Position numbers and translations under genes: made by a program. The notes under the pieces were generated by a model. The model had not been told where the DNA came from, did not search any database, and saw only the letters and a list, made by a program, of their open reading frames with translations. From assembly GCF_002848345.1 (NCBI RefSeq), contig NZ_CP025429.1, positions 2,914,001 to 2,978,000 on the forward strand: DNA of 64,000 bases, written 5' to 3'. Every line of letters starts with the position of its first letter. Position 1 is the first letter of the stretch. Positions 52,919-61,727 of this stretch are shown piece after piece. Origin of the DNA: Chromobacterium sp. ATCC 53434. GTDB taxonomy: Bacteria; Pseudomonadota; Gammaproteobacteria; Burkholderiales; Chromobacteriaceae.

Positions 52919-54151
52919 TCACACAATAGAAGGCTTGAGCAAACCGACCGCATGCTCGACCCGGGCCAGGGTTTCATCAGCCCGCTCGCCCTGCGCGATC
53001 ACCGCGGCCAGGCGGAACTCGCCGTATTTCTTCGGCGGCAGGGTGACGGACGCGCCCTCGCCTCGCTCGATGAACAGCTCCCGAACCCCGGGCGCCGCCA
53101 AGGCTTCCTCGCGGCCGGACCACGTCTCCAGCACGCCCTCGGTTTCGGCGATCAGGAATTTGACGGAAGCATGCTTGTCGAACCGCTTGCTCAGGTCGAC
53201 CTGCTCGCCGATAGCGGCCCGGAAAGCGAAAGCGCTGATATCGATGCCCAGCCCCAGCGGCACCAGATGGGTGGTGATGAAGTCGCCGCCCAGACGGCCG
53301 TTGATCTCGACGATCTTCGGTCCCTCCGCGGTATTCATCAGCTCGACATGAAAAGCGCCCTGCCTGAATCCGATGGCCTCCAGGGCCCGAGTGGACACAT
53401 CCAGCATCGCCGCGCGCGACGCATCGCTCAGGCGAGCGGGGAACAAATGCTGCGTCTCGGTAAAGTTGTCCGTCGTCGTCCACTTCTCGGTAATGCCCGC
53501 GATATGCAGCTGGCCAAAGCTGGCCACGCCCTCCACGCTGAACTCATGGCCCTGCATATACTCCTCGGCCAAGAATTCTCCGGCATAGAACTGGAACATC
53601 TTGTCATTGGGATCGCTACTGACCGCCACCATCTGCTGATAGACCGAGGGCAGATCCTGCTTGCGCTCGACCTTGAAGATGCCCCTGCTGGAGCACGCGC
53701 CCACCGGCTTGAATATGAACGGATAGCCGACATGCTCTGCCGCCTGGATCAGGTCGGCCAGGGTTTTGACCATCCGAAAGCGCGGCTGCGGCACCTGCTT
53801 TTCATCCAGCGCCAGGCGCGTCAAGAACTTGCTGCGAGTCTTGGCCGCGGTGGCAGGCGTATTTCCCGGCAGATCGAGGCGCTCCGCGATCAAGGCGCAA
53901 GGCTCCACATACCGGTCCCACAGCGTGATGACGCCATCGAACTTCTGCCGCCGATGCTCCCGCTCCAGCACCGCCAGCAAGGCATCGGTATCCTCGGGAT
54001 CCACTTCGATGAAACGGTCGACATAATCGGCGATCTCATCCGACAGCGATTTGGCGGCCAGGGCGATGGACAGGCCCATTTCCTTTGCCGTCAGCAGCGT
54101 GTTCTTTCTTTTCGGCGTGACAAAATCAATAACCAGGATCTGCTTCTTCAC
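52919..54151 (-). CDS. ATP-grasp enzyme, L-amino-acid-ligase-like
   Basis: 410 residues. F-I-F-K-P-V-G-A-C-S-S-R-G-I-F-K-V is the nucleotide lysine region and F-H-V-E-L-M-N-T-A-E-G-P-K-I-V-E-I-N-G-R-L-G-G-D the Mg-binding E-x-N motif. It is similar in type to the dipeptide ligases of the BacD class. The two ATP-grasp genes are not near-duplicates by eye, so they may act in sequence. The start at 54151 follows an AGAGG-like site. Confidence 0.82.
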   Translation of the reverse strand: MKKQILVIDFVTPKRKNTLLTAKEMGLSIALAAKSLSDEIADYVDRFIEVDPEDTDALLAVLEREHRRQKFDGVITLWDRYVEPCALIAERLDLPGNTPATAAKTRSKFLTRLALDEKQVPQPRFRMVKTLADLIQAAEHVGYPFIFKPVGACSSRGIFKVERKQDLPSVYQQMVAVSSDPNDKMFQFYAGEFLAEEYMQGHEFSVEGVASFGQLHIAGITEKWTTTDNFTETQHLFPARLSDASRAAMLDVSTRALEAIGFRQGAFHVELMNTAEGPKIVEINGRLGGDFITTHLVPLGLGIDISAFAFRAAIGEQVDLSKRFDKHASVKFLIAETEGVLETWSGREEALAAPGVRELFIERGEGASVTLPPKKYGEFRLAAVIAQGERADETLARVEHAVGLLKPSIV

Positions 54152-54193
54152 AACATTGACCTCTTTGAATGCAAACAGCTTGATAACGGGAAT

Positions 54194-55150
54194 TCAGCGA
54201 TTGACAATAAAGTCCGGCCGCAAGCCATCCAGCACGCGCTTGGCATTCAGCGCCGCCGCCTGCCTCATTTCCACAGCGGATTCGCTGGAGAAATAGGACT
54301 TATGGGGGTTTATCAAAATCCGCCCTTTCAGCCAATCCGGCGGCATGCGCCAGATGTCGATGAAGTCGCATGGGCGCGGAGGCTCCTCGGGCAGGACATC
54401 GAGCATCAAATGATTCAAGTGATTGCTTTGGAGGAATTCCAGAAAAACGTCGGGATGCACCATCGTCGACCCACGCGAGGTGTTGACGAGCGAGGCGCCC
54501 GGCTTCATCTTCTTCAAGAAGTTCGCGTCGACCAGCTCCATCGTCTCGGGCGTCGCGGGAACATGCAGGCTGATGATGTCCGCGCCGCGAACCAGCTCGT
54601 CCAGGCTATCGCGCCGGCGGGCTCCGATCTGCTCCAGCCTGGCCACTTGCTCGGCGCTCAGGAACGGATCGTAATACTCGACCCGGTAGCCTAGCGCGCT
54701 CGCGTATCCGCATACTCGGGAACCGATGCGGCCAGCGCCGATGATGCCGACCGTCGTGCACGAAACGCGCTTTGCCGGCGGTGTAACCGCTTGCTGCCAT
54801 TTTTCGATATTGCTCTTGGCAAAGAAATCCAAGTACGTGATGCGCCTGGAGCAGTTCAGAATGAAAGCGATAGCCGTCTGTGCCACTTCCTCCGTGCAAT
54901 ATGCAGGATTATTCGACACATCGATTCCCTTTGCTTTCGCATATGCCAGATCCAGACGATCATAGCCGACACCATAGCGCTGAACGGCTTTCAGATTTGG
55001 AAATTGATCAATAAAGTCCTGATCCACCAACTGACGCCACACCATCAATACTTCAGCATTCCTGTCGAATTCCAAACTCACATCATCGCCAAGAATGCTG
55101 CGTTCGATGTCAGGATTGGTGATTCTATCCGTTATATATACTCTTGCCAT
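54194..55150 (-). CDS. D-isomer-specific 2-hydroxyacid dehydrogenase
   Basis: 318 residues. G-I-I-G-A-G-R-I-G-S-R-V (NAD-binding), followed by R-G-A-D-I-I-S-L-H-V-P-A-T-P-E-T and V-N-T-S-R-G-S, and L-D-V-L-P-E-E-P. The usual catalytic Arg lies in N-T-S-R-G; the Glu (D-V-L-P-E-E-P) is present, and a His appears in N-P-H-K. It would interconvert a 2-keto acid and a D-2-hydroxy acid using NAD(P)H. Lies 42 bases from the ATP-grasp gene and 4 bases from the MFS gene on the same strand. Confidence 0.85.
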   Translation of the reverse strand: MARVYITDRITNPDIERSILGDDVSLEFDRNAEVLMVWRQLVDQDFIDQFPNLKAVQRYGVGYDRLDLAYAKAKGIDVSNNPAYCTEEVAQTAIAFILNCSRRITYLDFFAKSNIEKWQQAVTPPAKRVSCTTVGIIGAGRIGSRVCGYASALGYRVEYYDPFLSAEQVARLEQIGARRRDSLDELVRGADIISLHVPATPETMELVDANFLKKMKPGASLVNTSRGSTMVHPDVFLEFLQSNHLNHLMLDVLPEEPPRPCDFIDIWRMPPDWLKGRILINPHKSYFSSESAVEMRQAAALNAKRVLDGLRPDFIVNR

Positions 55151-55154
55151 GGTA

Positions 55155-56387
55155 TTAGATACTTTGTTGAATGGTGGTGGAAGCAGCAAGCTGCTCGCCA
55201 TATAGAGCCACGATCGCCGAAGCAATAGCAGTCATCGAAATGAAAACAAAGAGAGGAATCGGACCGTAATGCGTCAGAACATATCCACCGACAACAGGTC
55301 CGATTGCCAAGCCGAGATTACGAAATGTGGAGGCGCCGAAGTACGAGCCGCGCAATGAATCCGGCGCCAAACGCTCAATCAACTCCGTGGCAACCGGAAA
55401 TACGAATGCCTCGCCTATGCTTATCAGGAATATGGCCGCAAAGAGGAAAAAAACAGACCATGTCTGCAAAGTCATCAGCATCATGCCCAAGGCAAAAATC
55501 ACGCTGCCGGCAAGCAAGCTCATATTGAGCCCGACTCTGCGCCCGATCGCGTAAACCGGCGCATGGAACACGATGACGGTCAGCCCATTCGCGGTCAACA
55601 TATAGGAAAAGTACTTGACGCCATCGGCAAACTGGCTGACCAGCACTTGCGAGATCGTGCTTTCCAGCTGGCTATAGCAAAGATTGAACAGGAGGCCGCT
55701 CAGTATCAGGTATTGCAAACGCCTATCCCCGGCCAGGACACGACAAGACGCCTTAAAGCTGCTTCTTTTCACTGCGGTCGCCGGCTCCATCCGGCTCTTA
55801 CGGATGAAAATGGCAGTCAAGATCAATGCATAGCAAAGATAAAAATAGCTGGTATGCAGAAAATTCGTCCGGGAGGCATTGGCGCCCAGCCACCCCCCGA
55901 TCACCGGCCCCAGCGCGGCGCCCACATTGATGGAGAAATATCTCAATTGATATATCTTCCCTTTCAGCCTTGCAGGACTCAAATCCCCCATCAATGCCGC
56001 GCTGACCGGATGAAACAAGCTGGAAAACAAGCCACAGCATGCATTCAGCAAAGAAAAAAGCATCAGCTTCATACCGATGTCCGTCTGCCCTGCCGCCAGA
56101 TAGAATCCAAAAAAGATCAATGACAGCATGAAAAGGGAAGAGAACAACATCACCTTCCGGCCGATGATGTCCGATAGCTGCCCCCCAAAAAAACCGCCCA
56201 ATAAGGAGGCCAATGGGGACAAGGCGACTATCATGCCGACCTGCAATGAGTTCAGCTGACTGTTCTTTATCAGAAATACGGCGATGAAAGGAATGGTCAT
56301 GAAATTGGCGGCCTTGATTGCGGCAGCGCCAAATAACAGCACCCAAATCTCTTTCCTGATTTTCTCGACGGGACCCGTTACAATCAT
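55155..56387 (-). CDS. MFS transporter of the dioxygenase cluster
   Basis: 410 residues, about 12 membrane segments; G-Q-L-S-D-I-I-G-R-K-V is the MFS motif A. Clearly lower GC than neighbouring genes. ATG at 56387 was chosen; a start at 56423 (MILGATHYAS) is the alternative. Between them, a five-codon frame ATG...TGA (56401-56384) with GGGAG 9 bases upstream ends on the ATG at 56387 as ATGA. Probable exporter of the cluster's product; direction is inferred. Confidence 0.82.
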   Translation of the reverse strand: MIVTGPVEKIRKEIWVLLFGAAAIKAANFMTIPFIAVFLIKNSQLNSLQVGMIVALSPLASLLGGFFGGQLSDIIGRKVMLFSSLFMLSLIFFGFYLAAGQTDIGMKLMLFSLLNACCGLFSSLFHPVSAALMGDLSPARLKGKIYQLRYFSINVGAALGPVIGGWLGANASRTNFLHTSYFYLCYALILTAIFIRKSRMEPATAVKRSSFKASCRVLAGDRRLQYLILSGLLFNLCYSQLESTISQVLVSQFADGVKYFSYMLTANGLTVIVFHAPVYAIGRRVGLNMSLLAGSVIFALGMMLMTLQTWSVFFLFAAIFLISIGEAFVFPVATELIERLAPDSLRGSYFGASTFRNLGLAIGPVVGGYVLTHYGPIPLFVFISMTAIASAIVALYGEQLAASTTIQQSI

Positions 56388-56440
56388 AAATTTACTCGCA
56401 TAATGTGTGGCTCCCAAAATCATCGATCAAGGTTCATCGA

Positions 56441-57895
56441 TCAGAACGCCTCGTCACCATCGGTATCAAATGGCCGTTGCCCGACAATTTTCCCCGGATT
56501 GAACAAGCCTTCCGGATCCAGGCTGCTTTTGATGACGGACATCAGATTCAGCTCAACGGCGGAACGATAACGCGCCAAGTCGTCCACCTTGGTCTGCCCA
56601 ATGCCATGCTCCGCGCTGAAACTGCCTTGTCTCTCGGCCACATGGTCATATATCAGCCGCTCGATTTCCGGCTGCCAGGCTTGCAATGTGTCGGCAGCGA
56701 CGCCCGGGGCCGCATTCAAGTTGTAATGCAGGTTCCCATCGCCCATATGACCGAAATTCACGATTCGCAGCCCGGGGAATCGCGAGCGCAGCGTCGCATC
56801 CATCTGTTCGACGAATTCAGGGATATCGGCAATCGGCAGCGAAATATCATGCTTGAGATGCGGTCCCGCCCTCAGCTGCGCCTCGGTGATGGACTCGCGC
56901 CAGAACCACAGCGCGGCGGCCTGCGCATCCGACTTGGCGACCACCGCGTCCACCACCCCGCACGCCCCCCAGACCCGTTCCAGGCATTGCTCGAACGCGT
57001 CCGCGCGACAAGGCCCGGTCCAGCCGGCCTCAACAAGCACATAGGCCGGATGGCCGGGCTCCAGCGGAAAGGACTTGTCGGGAAATTGCTCGCCAACCAG
57101 CCGGACGCTCTCCGCGCTGATCAGCTCGAACGCCGTCAGCGGCACATCCTCCCGCGTCTGCAAGGCCTTCAGCAGGCTCAAAGCCGCCTCGCAGGAAGGC
57201 AGGGCCAGCAATGCCGTATCCACCTGGCGCAACGGCGGAAACAGCTTCAGCGCCGCGGCGGTGATGATGCCCAGCGTGCCCTCGGAGCCGATGAACAGCT
57301 GCTTCAGGTCATAGCCGGCGTTGTCCTTGCGCAGCGAGCGCAGGCCATGCCAGATCTCTCCGGACGGCAGCACGACCTCCAGGCCGAGCACCAGATCGCG
57401 CATATTGCCGTAGCGCAGCACCGCGTTTCCGCCGGCATTCGTCGCGATGTTCCCGCCTATGGTGCACGACCCCTCCGCCCCCAGGCTGAGCGGAAACAGT
57501 CTGTCCGCGCCATCGGCCGCCTGCTGGACTTCCTGAAGCAAAACGCCGGCCTCGACGATCAGCGAGTCCGTCAACGGGTCTATCCGGCGAATCCGGTTCA
57601 TGCGGCGCAATGAAAGAATCAGCTGCCTGTCGCGGCCATCGCCTGTCGGCACCGCGCCCCCGCACAAACCGGTGTTGCCGCCCTGGGCGACGATGGCGAT
57701 GCGATGCCGGCCGCAATATCCGACCAGGCGGCTGACTTCCTCCACCGTCGCCGGCAGCGCCACGCCCAGGGCCCGGCCGAAACGGCGGCCTCGCCAGTCA
57801 AGCTCATAGCCCTGCCTGTCGTCGGCCTGGTCCAGGCAGTGGCAAATGGCCCGCACGCCCTCGAGCAGCGCGGCGTCGCTTTGAGGCCGCGCCAT
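56441..57895 (-). CDS. FAD-linked oxidase, GlcD / D-2-hydroxyacid dehydrogenase family
   Basis: 484 residues. N-terminal FAD_binding_4 domain with G-G-N-T-G-L-C-G-G-A (about 76-85) and G-S-C-T-I-G-G-N-I-A-T-N-A-G-G; C-terminal domain with N-F-G-H-M-G-D-G-N-L-H-Y-N and E-H-G-I-G-Q-T-K, the metal/substrate motif of D-lactate and D-2-hydroxyglutarate dehydrogenases. It would oxidise a D-2-hydroxy acid, possibly the product of, or in opposition to, the D-2-hydroxyacid dehydrogenase nearby. ATG at 57895 shares one base with the FAA-family stop (TGATG). Confidence 0.88.
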   Translation of the reverse strand: MARPQSDAALLEGVRAICHCLDQADDRQGYELDWRGRRFGRALGVALPATVEEVSRLVGYCGRHRIAIVAQGGNTGLCGGAVPTGDGRDRQLILSLRRMNRIRRIDPLTDSLIVEAGVLLQEVQQAADGADRLFPLSLGAEGSCTIGGNIATNAGGNAVLRYGNMRDLVLGLEVVLPSGEIWHGLRSLRKDNAGYDLKQLFIGSEGTLGIITAAALKLFPPLRQVDTALLALPSCEAALSLLKALQTREDVPLTAFELISAESVRLVGEQFPDKSFPLEPGHPAYVLVEAGWTGPCRADAFEQCLERVWGACGVVDAVVAKSDAQAAALWFWRESITEAQLRAGPHLKHDISLPIADIPEFVEQMDATLRSRFPGLRIVNFGHMGDGNLHYNLNAAPGVAADTLQAWQPEIERLIYDHVAERQGSFSAEHGIGQTKVDDLARYRSAVELNLMSVIKSSLDPEGLFNPGKIVGQRPFDTDGDEAF

Positions 57896-58569
57896 CAAGC
57901 GCCGCTCCCCGCTTCGCCGCCCACCTCGAACTCTGCCTGCAGCCTGTCCTCCAGCCGAAGCGACAGGCGGTCGCCCGGATACAGCTTGCCCACGCCTTCC
58001 GGCGTGCCGGTGAAAATCAGATCGCCGGGACTCAAGGTAAACCTCTCGCTCAGATAGACGATCAACTCGGCCAGATCGAACAGCATCAATTCGGTCCGGC
58101 CCGACTGGCGCAGCTGCCCATTGACGCTCAGGCTGAAGCGGCAACGATTCGGCTCGGGCAACGCCTCCGCGGCGATGAAGCGGGACAGGCAGGCCGCCTG
58201 ATCGAAACCCTTGCTCAGCGTCCAGGGCAGTCCGCGCGCCTTGGCCTCGCTCTGGCGGTCCCTGGCGGTCAGATCTAGTCCCAGACCGTAGCCCGTCACA
58301 TGGCTCAGCGCGTCCTCCCTGGCAATGCGCTTCCCGCCCCGGCCGATCAACACCACCAGCTCGGTCTCGTAATGCACATCGTCCGTCCATTCCGGCAGAT
58401 GGATCGGCCGGCCTTCCAGACTCAGCGCGGAACCGGGCTTCAGAAACACGACGGGCTCGAGCTCCTCCCGGTTGCCAAGCTCCTTGACATGGGCGGCGTA
58501 GTTTCGCCCTATGCAGAAAATATTGGCCACGCTTATCGCCGTGCCGTCCAACATGTGAATCTTATTCAT
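57895..58569 (-). CDS. Fumarylacetoacetate-hydrolase-family protein
   Basis: 224 residues. I-G-R-N-Y-A-A-H-V-K-E-L, H-Y-E-T-E-L-V-V-L-I-G (Glu pair for metal) and L-D-L-T-A-R-D match the acylpyruvase (YcgM-type) branch. It would cleave or tautomerise an acyl-pyruvate-type or related diketo acid. The ATG at 58569 follows GGAAG. Linked to the FAD-linked oxidase by TGATG; 45 bases separate it from the dioxygenase gene. Confidence 0.85.
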   Translation of the reverse strand: MNKIHMLDGTAISVANIFCIGRNYAAHVKELGNREELEPVVFLKPGSALSLEGRPIHLPEWTDDVHYETELVVLIGRGGKRIAREDALSHVTGYGLGLDLTARDRQSEAKARGLPWTLSKGFDQAACLSRFIAAEALPEPNRCRFSLSVNGQLRQSGRTELMLFDLAELIVYLSERFTLSPGDLIFTGTPEGVGKLYPGDRLSLRLEDRLQAEFEVGGEAGSGA

Positions 58570-58614
58570 CCCGCTTCCTTGCAGCACAGGCCATTCATTC
58601 GAGCGATTCGCGAA

Positions 58615-59361
58615 TCAATCGTTGAGGAAGTTGTAATCGATCACCAGCAGGTCCCGATAAGCGGGCTTGCCCGGATCGATGGCGTGGATCGGCGTCACGC
58701 CGTGCTTCAGCAGGTAGTCGGCGACGAACAGGCTGTCCAGCGGCTGCTCCAGCGTCAGTTCCGCCAGCTTCTCGCCGTCGTCGGCGTAGACGCTGGACAC
58801 GCCGCCGCCGATGTTTTCCCGGCCGACGAGGTGCATGCTGATGAATTGGTGGCCGTCCCGATGTATGCCCTCCGGTGTCGGCAGGCCCACGGCGTCGCCA
58901 CTGGCGCTGATGCGGAACTGATGCAGGGTGATGTCCCAGCAATCGTTGCGCACGCCGAAAGCGGCGCAGAAATGCTCGAGCGAATTGGCGATGATGTAGT
59001 GCAGCAGCTTGTTGTGATAGGTCAGGTCGTGCAGCGGCGCGAAATTGCGCTCAAAACCGCCCGCATAGCCGTTGATGCTCTTGCTTTGAAAGAACTGCGT
59101 GCTGCTCGTCGGATCGATATGGCCGTTGATGTCCCGATAGATGAAGCGGCCGATGCGCCGCTGGCGGAAGGTCGCGCCATCCTTCAGATACGGATCGTGG
59201 GGCAGATCGCTCCAGCTGCGCGCGAACGCTCCCCAGCACCGGGCGATCGACGCCGGCACCGGCCAGTCGCTTCCCGGCAGAAACTGGTAACCCTTTTCCC
59301 CGAGCTCTTGGACATCCAGCCCTAAGTTGAATATTTTTGACTTTAATGTGGAGTGGCTCAT
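58615..59361 (-). CDS. Fe(II)/2-oxoglutarate dioxygenase (isoleucine-dioxygenase / BsmA type)
   Basis: 248 residues. G-I-H-R-D-G-H-Q-F-I-S-M-H-L-V (about 164-178) gives H-x-D, with the distal His/Arg pair in I-H-A-I-D-P-G-K-P-A-Y-R-D near the C-terminus. This is the 2OG-Fe dioxygenase family that includes the L-isoleucine 4-hydroxylases. A free-amino-acid hydroxylation is the best guess. It is the first gene of the minus-strand cluster; a 24-base inverted repeat lies 37-60 bases upstream. The GTGATGAG context gives only a weak ribosome site. Confidence 0.82.
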   Translation of the reverse strand: MSHSTLKSKIFNLGLDVQELGEKGYQFLPGSDWPVPASIARCWGAFARSWSDLPHDPYLKDGATFRQRRIGRFIYRDINGHIDPTSSTQFFQSKSINGYAGGFERNFAPLHDLTYHNKLLHYIIANSLEHFCAAFGVRNDCWDITLHQFRISASGDAVGLPTPEGIHRDGHQFISMHLVGRENIGGGVSSVYADDGEKLAELTLEQPLDSLFVADYLLKHGVTPIHAIDPGKPAYRDLLVIDYNFLND

Positions 59362-59397
59362 CACTAGGTTTCTATGAGTTCGGACTATCAAGGACAG

Positions 59398-59421
59398 GCT
59401 ATGCTAGTACATCGGCATAGC
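59398..59421. promoter_or_regulatory. Inverted repeat in the dioxygenase-cluster promoter region
   Basis: GCTATGC, 10 bases, GCATAGC: perfect 7-base arms. On the minus strand the TTGCTT (-35 like) and TATGCC (-10 like), 16 bases apart, overlap its upstream arm, so a bound regulator would control the operon. Lrp-type or another dimeric regulator is possible. Confidence 0.5.
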
Positions 59422-59603
59422 TTTTTCATGCAACAAAGCAAGACCGTTTGCATATTTAATGCAGATGGCACCAGAATCGCGCAATTCGGATGAACTCGCC
59501 CCCACGATGCGGGCAAAAGCGCCGCCCGGCATCGAAGCCGCGCCGACACAGGCGACGATCCCCCGGCTATAATCGCGGACGGTCTGTCGTATGGAGTTTG
59601 CCC

Positions 59604-60638
59604 ATGTTCTACCCCTTGTTGCGCCCACTGCTGTTCAAGTTCAACGCGGAAACCGCCCACGAACACACATTGAAAATGCTGGATCGCGCGCACCGGCTGC
59701 ATCTGACTCCGCTGGCCGCCGGCCCCGCCGTCCGCCACCCGCTGCAGGTGATGGGCCTGAGCTTCCCCAATCCGGTCGGCCTGGCCGCCGGCCTGGACAA
59801 GAACGGCGCCCACATCGACGCGCTGGCGGCGCTGGGCTTCGGCTTCATCGAGATCGGCACCGTCACGCCGCTGCCGCAGGACGGCAATCCGAAGCCGCGG
59901 CTGTTCCGCCTGCCCGAGCACGAGGCCATCATCAACCGGATGGGCTTCAACAACCGAGGCGTGAAGACGCTGCTGGAAAACGTGGCCCGCAGCCGCTTCG
60001 ACGGCGTGCTGGGCATCAATATCGGCAAGAACGCGATCACCCCGCTTGACCGGGCCGTCGACGACTACCTGGCCTGCCTGAACCAGGTCTACGCCGCCGC
60101 CAGCTACGTCGCCGTCAACATCTCCTCGCCCAACACCAAGAATCTGCGCCAGCTTCAGCAGGGCGACGAGCTGGGCCGGCTGCTGGCCGCGCTGAAACAG
60201 CGCCAGCAGGCGCTGGCCGACCTGCACGGCCGCTATGTGCCGCTGACGGTGAAGATCGCGCCCGACCTGGACGACGAGCAGATCGCCGAAATCGCCAGGC
60301 TGCTGACCGAACACGCCATCGACGGCGTCATCGCCACCAACACCACGCTGTCGCGCCACGAAATCGCCGGCCACCCGCTGGCCGACGAGGCCGGCGGCCT
60401 GTCCGGCGCCCCGGTCCGCAGCCGCTCCACCGCGCTGATAGGCAAGCTGGCCAAGGAACTTGACGGGGCGCTGCCTGTCATAGGGGTTGGCGGCATCCTT
60501 TCCGGTCACGACGCCATCGAAAAACTGAATGCCGGTGCCAGCCTGGTGCAGCTGTACAGCGGCCTGATCTATCGCGGGCCGGAGCTGGTCGGCGAATGCG
60601 CCCGGGCTGTGGCACAACACTTAAAAGCTCGCAACTAA
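59604..60638 (+). CDS. pyrD: Dihydroorotate dehydrogenase (quinone)
   Basis: 344 residues, class 2. N-terminal membrane-association helix, then [24 protein letters not shown] and V-N-I-S-S-P-N-T (catalytic Ser) and V-G-G-I-L-S-G. Oxidises dihydroorotate to orotate, passing electrons to quinone. GGAG lies 7 bases before the ATG at 59604. Divergent from the dioxygenase cluster. Confidence 0.95.
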   Translation: MFYPLLRPLLFKFNAETAHEHTLKMLDRAHRLHLTPLAAGPAVRHPLQVMGLSFPNPVGLAAGLDKNGAHIDALAALGFGFIEIGTVTPLPQDGNPKPRLFRLPEHEAIINRMGFNNRGVKTLLENVARSRFDGVLGINIGKNAITPLDRAVDDYLACLNQVYAAASYVAVNISSPNTKNLRQLQQGDELGRLLAALKQRQQALADLHGRYVPLTVKIAPDLDDEQIAEIARLLTEHAIDGVIATNTTLSRHEIAGHPLADEAGGLSGAPVRSRSTALIGKLAKELDGALPVIGVGGILSGHDAIEKLNAGASLVQLYSGLIYRGPELVGECARAVAQHLKARN

Positions 60639-60659
60639 GTCAAGAATGGAGCAGGAAAA

Positions 60660-61121
60660 ATGATTTCTTCCACCATCCGCATCGCCGCAATCGGCCTGCT
60701 GAGCGTCGGCGTGCTCGCCGGTTGCTCGACCTCGGATTCCGCCGCCGTCTACTCCAAGGGACAGATGCGCCAGGCGCAGACCGTCAAGCTCGGCACCGTG
60801 CTGTCGGTGCAGAACGTCAAGATGGAAGGCCAGAACAATGAACTGCTGACGCTGGGCGGCGCCGCGCTGGGCGGACTGGCCGGCAGCAATATCGGCGGCG
60901 GCAAGGGCCAGATCGCCGGTGGCATCGTCGGCGCGCTGGCCGGCGGCTTCGGCACCCAGGCCGCGCAACGCGCGATGAGCAAGAACGCGCTGGAAATCAC
61001 CGTCAAGCTCGATGGCGGCCGCACGGTCTCCATCGTGCAGGAAGCCGACATTCCCTTCGTCGTCAACCAGCGCGTCAAGGTGCTGAGCGGCGGCGGCAAC
61101 GACCGCGTCGTACCGTACTAA
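60660..61121 (+). CDS. slyB: SlyB-like glycine-zipper lipoprotein
   Basis: 153 residues. Lipoprotein signal with lipobox L-A-G-C (Cys22). The middle is a glycine zipper (L-G-G-A-A-L-G-G-L-A-G-S-N-I-G-G-G-K-G) flanked by a C-terminal beta domain ending N-D-R-V-V-P-Y, as in SlyB/PcP outer-membrane lipoproteins. GCAGGAAAA precedes the ATG. Confidence 0.85.
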   Translation: MISSTIRIAAIGLLSVGVLAGCSTSDSAAVYSKGQMRQAQTVKLGTVLSVQNVKMEGQNNELLTLGGAALGGLAGSNIGGGKGQIAGGIVGALAGGFGTQAAQRAMSKNALEITVKLDGGRTVSIVQEADIPFVVNQRVKVLSGGGNDRVVPY

Positions 61122-61244
61122 AAGAAAGCGCCGATGATCTTTCGCCGACCATTGTCGACTTCCGAAAGATCGTGAATCGGCCCTGAATCCCTTCCGGGCG
61201 CGCCGCCTTGTCGCGGCGCCGCCACCGCCGAACGGGAGAAAGCC

Positions 61245-61697
61245 TTGTCAAGCCACCCGCTTTCCGTCTCCACCGACAGTTTCTGCCTGCGATTGCAGCG
61301 CGCCGCCCGCCTATGGCGCCAGGTGGCCGACGAGGAATTGAAGAAATACGGCCTGTCCGAAGCCACTACCACGCCGTTGTGGCTGATCGGCCGCCTGGGA
61401 GAAGGATTGCGCCAGTGCGCGCTGGCGGAACACCTCGGCATCGAGGGCCAGTCGCTGGTCAGGCTGATAGATCACCTGGAGCAGTCCGGGCTGGTGGTCC
61501 GCCGCGACGACCCGAGCGACCGGCGCGCCAAGATGCTGATGCTGACCGAGGCCGGCAAGACGATGGCGACCCGGGTCGACCAGGTGGTGCGCGACATACG
61601 CGACCAGCTGCTGCGCGATGTCGGCGCCGAGGAGCTGCGCGCCGCCGACACGGCGCTGGACGCGATCATCCGCGCCGCCGACAAGATCAGGGAATGA
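61245..61697 (+). CDS. MarR-family regulator
   Basis: 150 residues. Winged-helix region with L-A-E-H-L-G-I-E-G-Q-S-L-V-R-L-I-D-H-L-E-Q-S-G-L-V and R-R-D-D-P-S-D-R-R-A-K. TTG start at 61245 after GGGAGAA; no ATG fits as well. Target unknown; it lies alone, convergent with bpt. Confidence 0.85.
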   Translation: MSSHPLSVSTDSFCLRLQRAARLWRQVADEELKKYGLSEATTTPLWLIGRLGEGLRQCALAEHLGIEGQSLVRLIDHLEQSGLVVRRDDPSDRRAKMLMLTEAGKTMATRVDQVVRDIRDQLLRDVGAEELRAADTALDAIIRAADKIRE

Positions 61698-61727
61698 AAC
61701 GCCCGCTGGACGCGGGACGGAACGCGG

